Shown here piece by piece: positions 61,722-64,000 of a stretch of 64,000 bases of DNA; position 1 is the first letter of the stretch, and each line of letters opens with the position of its first letter. The DNA comes from Pseudoduganella albidiflava. Lineage in GTDB: Bacteria; Pseudomonadota; Gammaproteobacteria; Burkholderiales; Burkholderiaceae_D. The DNA lies in the NCBI RefSeq assembly GCF_004322755.1, contig NZ_CP036401.1, positions 4,154,001 through 4,218,000 of the forward strand, in the 5' to 3' direction. Under the pieces are notes generated by a model. The model was given only the letters and a program-made list of their open reading frames with translations, was not told where the DNA came from and did not search any database. The translations under genes were made by a program, and so were the position numbers.

Positions 61722-63647
61722 ATGACACATCAAGGAATGCGTGAGCAGGGAATGCATGCGCTGGCGCTGGTCGCCGCCGCCGCTGTTCTCTTGACCGCCT
61801 GCGGCGGAAGCCATGGACGGGCCAGCGAGACCGCGCCGGCCGCCGGCCAGGCCGCGGAGCCGGTGCCGGATTTCGGGCCGAACGTGACCATCTTCACGCC
61901 GGCCATGGCCATTGCCGACATCAACGCCAGGCTGCGCAGCCTGGCGGCCCAGTCGAACGGCTTCGACGACAAGCGCCACGCCGTGTATTTCATGCCGGGT
62001 ACCTACGGCAGTGCGGCCGGCCAGTTCAATCCCGCCACGGCGACAGGACACGTCGATTCCCCGGTAGGCGTCAACATGACCGTGCACGGCCTGGGCGCAG
62101 CGCCGGCCGGGGTGACGATCAATGGCAACCTGCGCGCCGGCGTGGCGGGCCAGCCTGCGCTGTCGACCTTCTGGCGATCCCTGGCGAACATGACGATCCA
62201 TCCGATCCAGGCCGACGAACCGGCGCACACGATGCGCTGGAATACGTCGCAGGCGTCGCCGCTGCGGCGCCTCCACGTGGTCGGCAATCTCGACCTGGCC
62301 GGCGGCATAGCATTCGGCAATTTCATCGCGAACAGCCGCGTCACCGGCGAAGTCCGTTCCGCATTCGCATGGGAAGAGGACCGCAAGCCAGCCGTTACCG
62401 GCGCGGTCGAAGGCGGGCAGGCGCAGTACTACACCCGCGACAGCGAAATCGGCAGCTGGCAGGGACGATCCGCCAATATCGTGACCTCCGGCGTCGTTGG
62501 CGCGCCCGCGACGCGGTTCGCCCCTGGCGACAAGACCTCGCTGGCCTCGACGCCCCTCTCGCGCGAGGCACCGTATCTCTATCACGATGGCAAGCGGTTC
62601 CTGGTGTTCGTCCCGTCGCTGCGCACCAGCGCGCGTGGCGTCAACTGGGGCGTGACGGCACGCGATGGAACGCCGCTGCCGATGTCCGCGTTCCATGTCG
62701 CCAGGCCTGGCGACTCGGCCGCGGCGATCAACGAGGCACTCGCACAGGGCAAGCATCTTCTGCTGACACCCGGGGTCCATGCGATCGACAGGCCGATCCA
62801 GGTCAGCCGCGCCAACACTGTCGTGATGGGCATGGGCCTGGCCACGCTGACACCGACCAGCGGCACCGCCGCGGTCCTGGTCGACGACGTTCCCGGCGTT
62901 ATCCTGTCGTCGTTCATGGTGGACGCCAACACGAAACGTTCGGAGGTACTGGTGCAGGTCGGGCCAAAGGGTGCCAGCAAGGGGATAGCATCCGATCCGA
63001 CGACCCTGCACGATATTTTCATCCGCATCGGCGGTTCCTACGCCGGCATGGCGACGACCAGCCTCGAGATCAACCAGAACGACGTGCTGGTCGATCACGC
63101 CTGGCTGTGGCGCGCCGACCATGGCAATCCGGATACGGTCGGCTGGGACATCAACCTGGCGGACCATGGCCTGGTCGTGAACGGCGCCAACGTCACCGCA
63201 TTGGGCCTGTTCGCCGAGCACTTTCAGAAGTCGCAAGTCGTGTGGAACGCCAACGGCGGGCGCACGATCTTCATGGAATGCGAGCCGCCGTACGACCCGC
63301 CCTCCCAGGATCGCTGGATGAATCGCATGGAAAAGACGACCGAGAACGGCTATCCATGCTATGAAGTGGCCGGCAACGTGACCTCGCACGACGCCACCGG
63401 ATTGATCAGCTGGACGTTCTTCCGTGCCCCGCCACCGGCCGTCATCTATGCGCGCAGCGCGATCAGGGCGCCGGTCGCGCCGGGCGTGCGCTTCACGAAC
63501 ACGAGCGCTGGCAAGGTGTTCGGCTCGGGCGGCTTCGAACATGTCTTCAACGACGTCGGCGGCCCTGTCGACGCTACCGGACCAGCCTCCTTCGTGGTCG
63601 GCCTGTCCGCCCTGCGGCAGGTGCCGGTGTTCCCGATCGCTCCCTGA
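61722..63647 (+). CDS. Secreted beta-helix lipoprotein
   Basis: 641 residues. The signal peptide ends with the lipobox LLTACGG, so it should be anchored by Cys27. A linker of small residues follows, then a long right-handed beta-helix-like region: MTIHP, RLHVVGNLDL, HAIDRPIQVSRANTVVMGMGLATL, DVPGVILSSFMVDAN, NDVLVDHAWLWRADHG. This is the look of pectate-lyase-superfamily folds, and the length and order suggest a carbohydrate-active or adhesive protein, as in the GH55-like group. ATG 61722 follows GGAG. No catalytic residues could be assigned. It runs 113 bp after the MFS gene. Confidence 0.75.
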   Translation: MTHQGMREQGMHALALVAAAAVLLTACGGSHGRASETAPAAGQAAEPVPDFGPNVTIFTPAMAIADINARLRSLAAQSNGFDDKRHAVYFMPGTYGSAAGQFNPATATGHVDSPVGVNMTVHGLGAAPAGVTINGNLRAGVAGQPALSTFWRSLANMTIHPIQADEPAHTMRWNTSQASPLRRLHVVGNLDLAGGIAFGNFIANSRVTGEVRSAFAWEEDRKPAVTGAVEGGQAQYYTRDSEIGSWQGRSANIVTSGVVGAPATRFAPGDKTSLASTPLSREAPYLYHDGKRFLVFVPSLRTSARGVNWGVTARDGTPLPMSAFHVARPGDSAAAINEALAQGKHLLLTPGVHAIDRPIQVSRANTVVMGMGLATLTPTSGTAAVLVDDVPGVILSSFMVDANTKRSEVLVQVGPKGASKGIASDPTTLHDIFIRIGGSYAGMATTSLEINQNDVLVDHAWLWRADHGNPDTVGWDINLADHGLVVNGANVTALGLFAEHFQKSQVVWNANGGRTIFMECEPPYDPPSQDRWMNRMEKTTENGYPCYEVAGNVTSHDATGLISWTFFRAPPPAVIYARSAIRAPVAPGVRFTNTSAGKVFGSGGFEHVFNDVGGPVDATGPASFVVGLSALRQVPVFPIAP

Positions 63648-63872
63648 AATCAGCGGCGGGTATCGGGAGCGGGATCGACATCGGGACAGGGACCGAAGGC
63701 GGTCCCGCCCTGGCCACGGCGACATCCTGGAAAACCGGGGCATGGCGGCCACATGGCCTAACGGTCGCCGCGATGACCCGACGCGGCCGACACTCACTGC
63801 TCCATTGCCGCGGCATCGCGACTTGGCGCTGTTCGACACGGCGTGGATCCGGACAGTGCGCCAGCTCTGGCG

Positions 63873-64000
63873 TCACTGCCCGGCGGCCAGCCGGTCCGCG
63901 CGTTCAGGAAGCGTTCCATCCAGCGCGCGGCTCAGCTCGTCAAACGATATCGGTTTGGCGAACAGCCAGCCCTGCGCATATTGCACGCCGTTCGCGATCA
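63873..64000 (-). CDS. 3' end of an EAL-domain protein (partial)
   Basis: The last 41 residues of a minus-strand gene that enters from the right edge, ending at TGA 63873-63875. GVQYAQGWLFAKPISFDEL matches the C-terminal end of EAL domains and closely resembles GVQFAQGWRFARAMPWSEL of the CSS-EAL protein at 55139, so it is probably a paralogue. The 225 bp between it and the lipoprotein gene hold nothing recognisable. Confidence 0.85.
   Translation of the reverse strand, partial: IANGVQYAQGWLFAKPISFDELSRALDGTLPERADRLAAGQ

Overview
The window is about 65% GC, densely coded DNA from a Gram-negative bacterium, most likely an Oxalobacteraceae betaproteobacterium of the Massilia / Pseudoduganella / Duganella type. 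The signs are a PEP-CTERM protein, many TonB receptors and c-di-GMP proteins, a TorF-type porin, the gene arrangements, and a family of intergenic palindromic repeats with GGGGTCAGACCC arms. The genus is an inference from general knowledge, not from a search. No rRNA, tRNA, CRISPR array or transposase gene was recognised.

Layout. 0-5.8 kb: ethanolamine utilisation (divergent AraC regulator, ethanolamine permease, TorF-like porin, eutB, eutC) with no microcompartment genes. 5.8-6.8 kb: a small acidic protein and a PEP-CTERM protein. 7-13.2 kb: an apparent uronate/polyuronide locus made of a TonB receptor, a uronate dehydrogenase and a secreted lyase-like protein. These share a GAAAACGWTT-type operator motif placed on or beside predicted promoters. 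13.2-15.5 kb: a PepSY / DUF3649-like / DUF3325-like membrane operon under a Fur box. 15.7-28.1 kb: a signalling block with an SBP-PAS-GGDEF-EAL protein, a metallophosphoesterase, a hybrid histidine kinase and two diguanylate cyclases.

28.1-34.9 kb is an accessory-looking stretch, partly of lower GC. It carries a RelA/SpoT-like orphan, a DUF6228-like protein, orphan secreted and zinc-ribbon proteins, a nitrilase-family amidase, two GNAT acetyltransferases and a decayed PemK/MazF-type toxin start. 34.9-45.4 kb is a complete benzoate-to-3-oxoadipate operon in one transcript direction (catB-catC-catA-benA-benB-benC-benD-pcaD-benE-benK). It is driven from a promoter shared with the divergent LysR gene, and a perfect ATAC-N7-GTAT box sits about 62 bp upstream of the predicted start of transcription.

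45.4-49.0 kb holds the most novel unit: three overlapping genes encoding a SLATT-type two-helix membrane protein, a zinc-ribbon protein whose C-terminal part looks like an ADP-ribosyltransferase fold, and a 593-residue multi-helix membrane protein. It resembles a conflict/defence-type operon and is not recognised as a described system. 49.3-51.9 kb: an XRE-cupin regulator, a DapA-family lyase and a class II aldolase. 52.3-56.7 kb: two convergent c-di-GMP genes (PAS-GGDEF-EAL and CSS-EAL). 57-63.6 kb: a DUF1080 protein, a Fur-controlled siderophore receptor, an MFS transporter and a beta-helix lipoprotein. The window ends inside another EAL protein.

Recurring themes are five copies of a 64-bp palindromic repeat (one expanded by an array of five hairpins), short 13-15 bp tandem repeats at convergent gene ends, and six c-di-GMP proteins in 64 kb.
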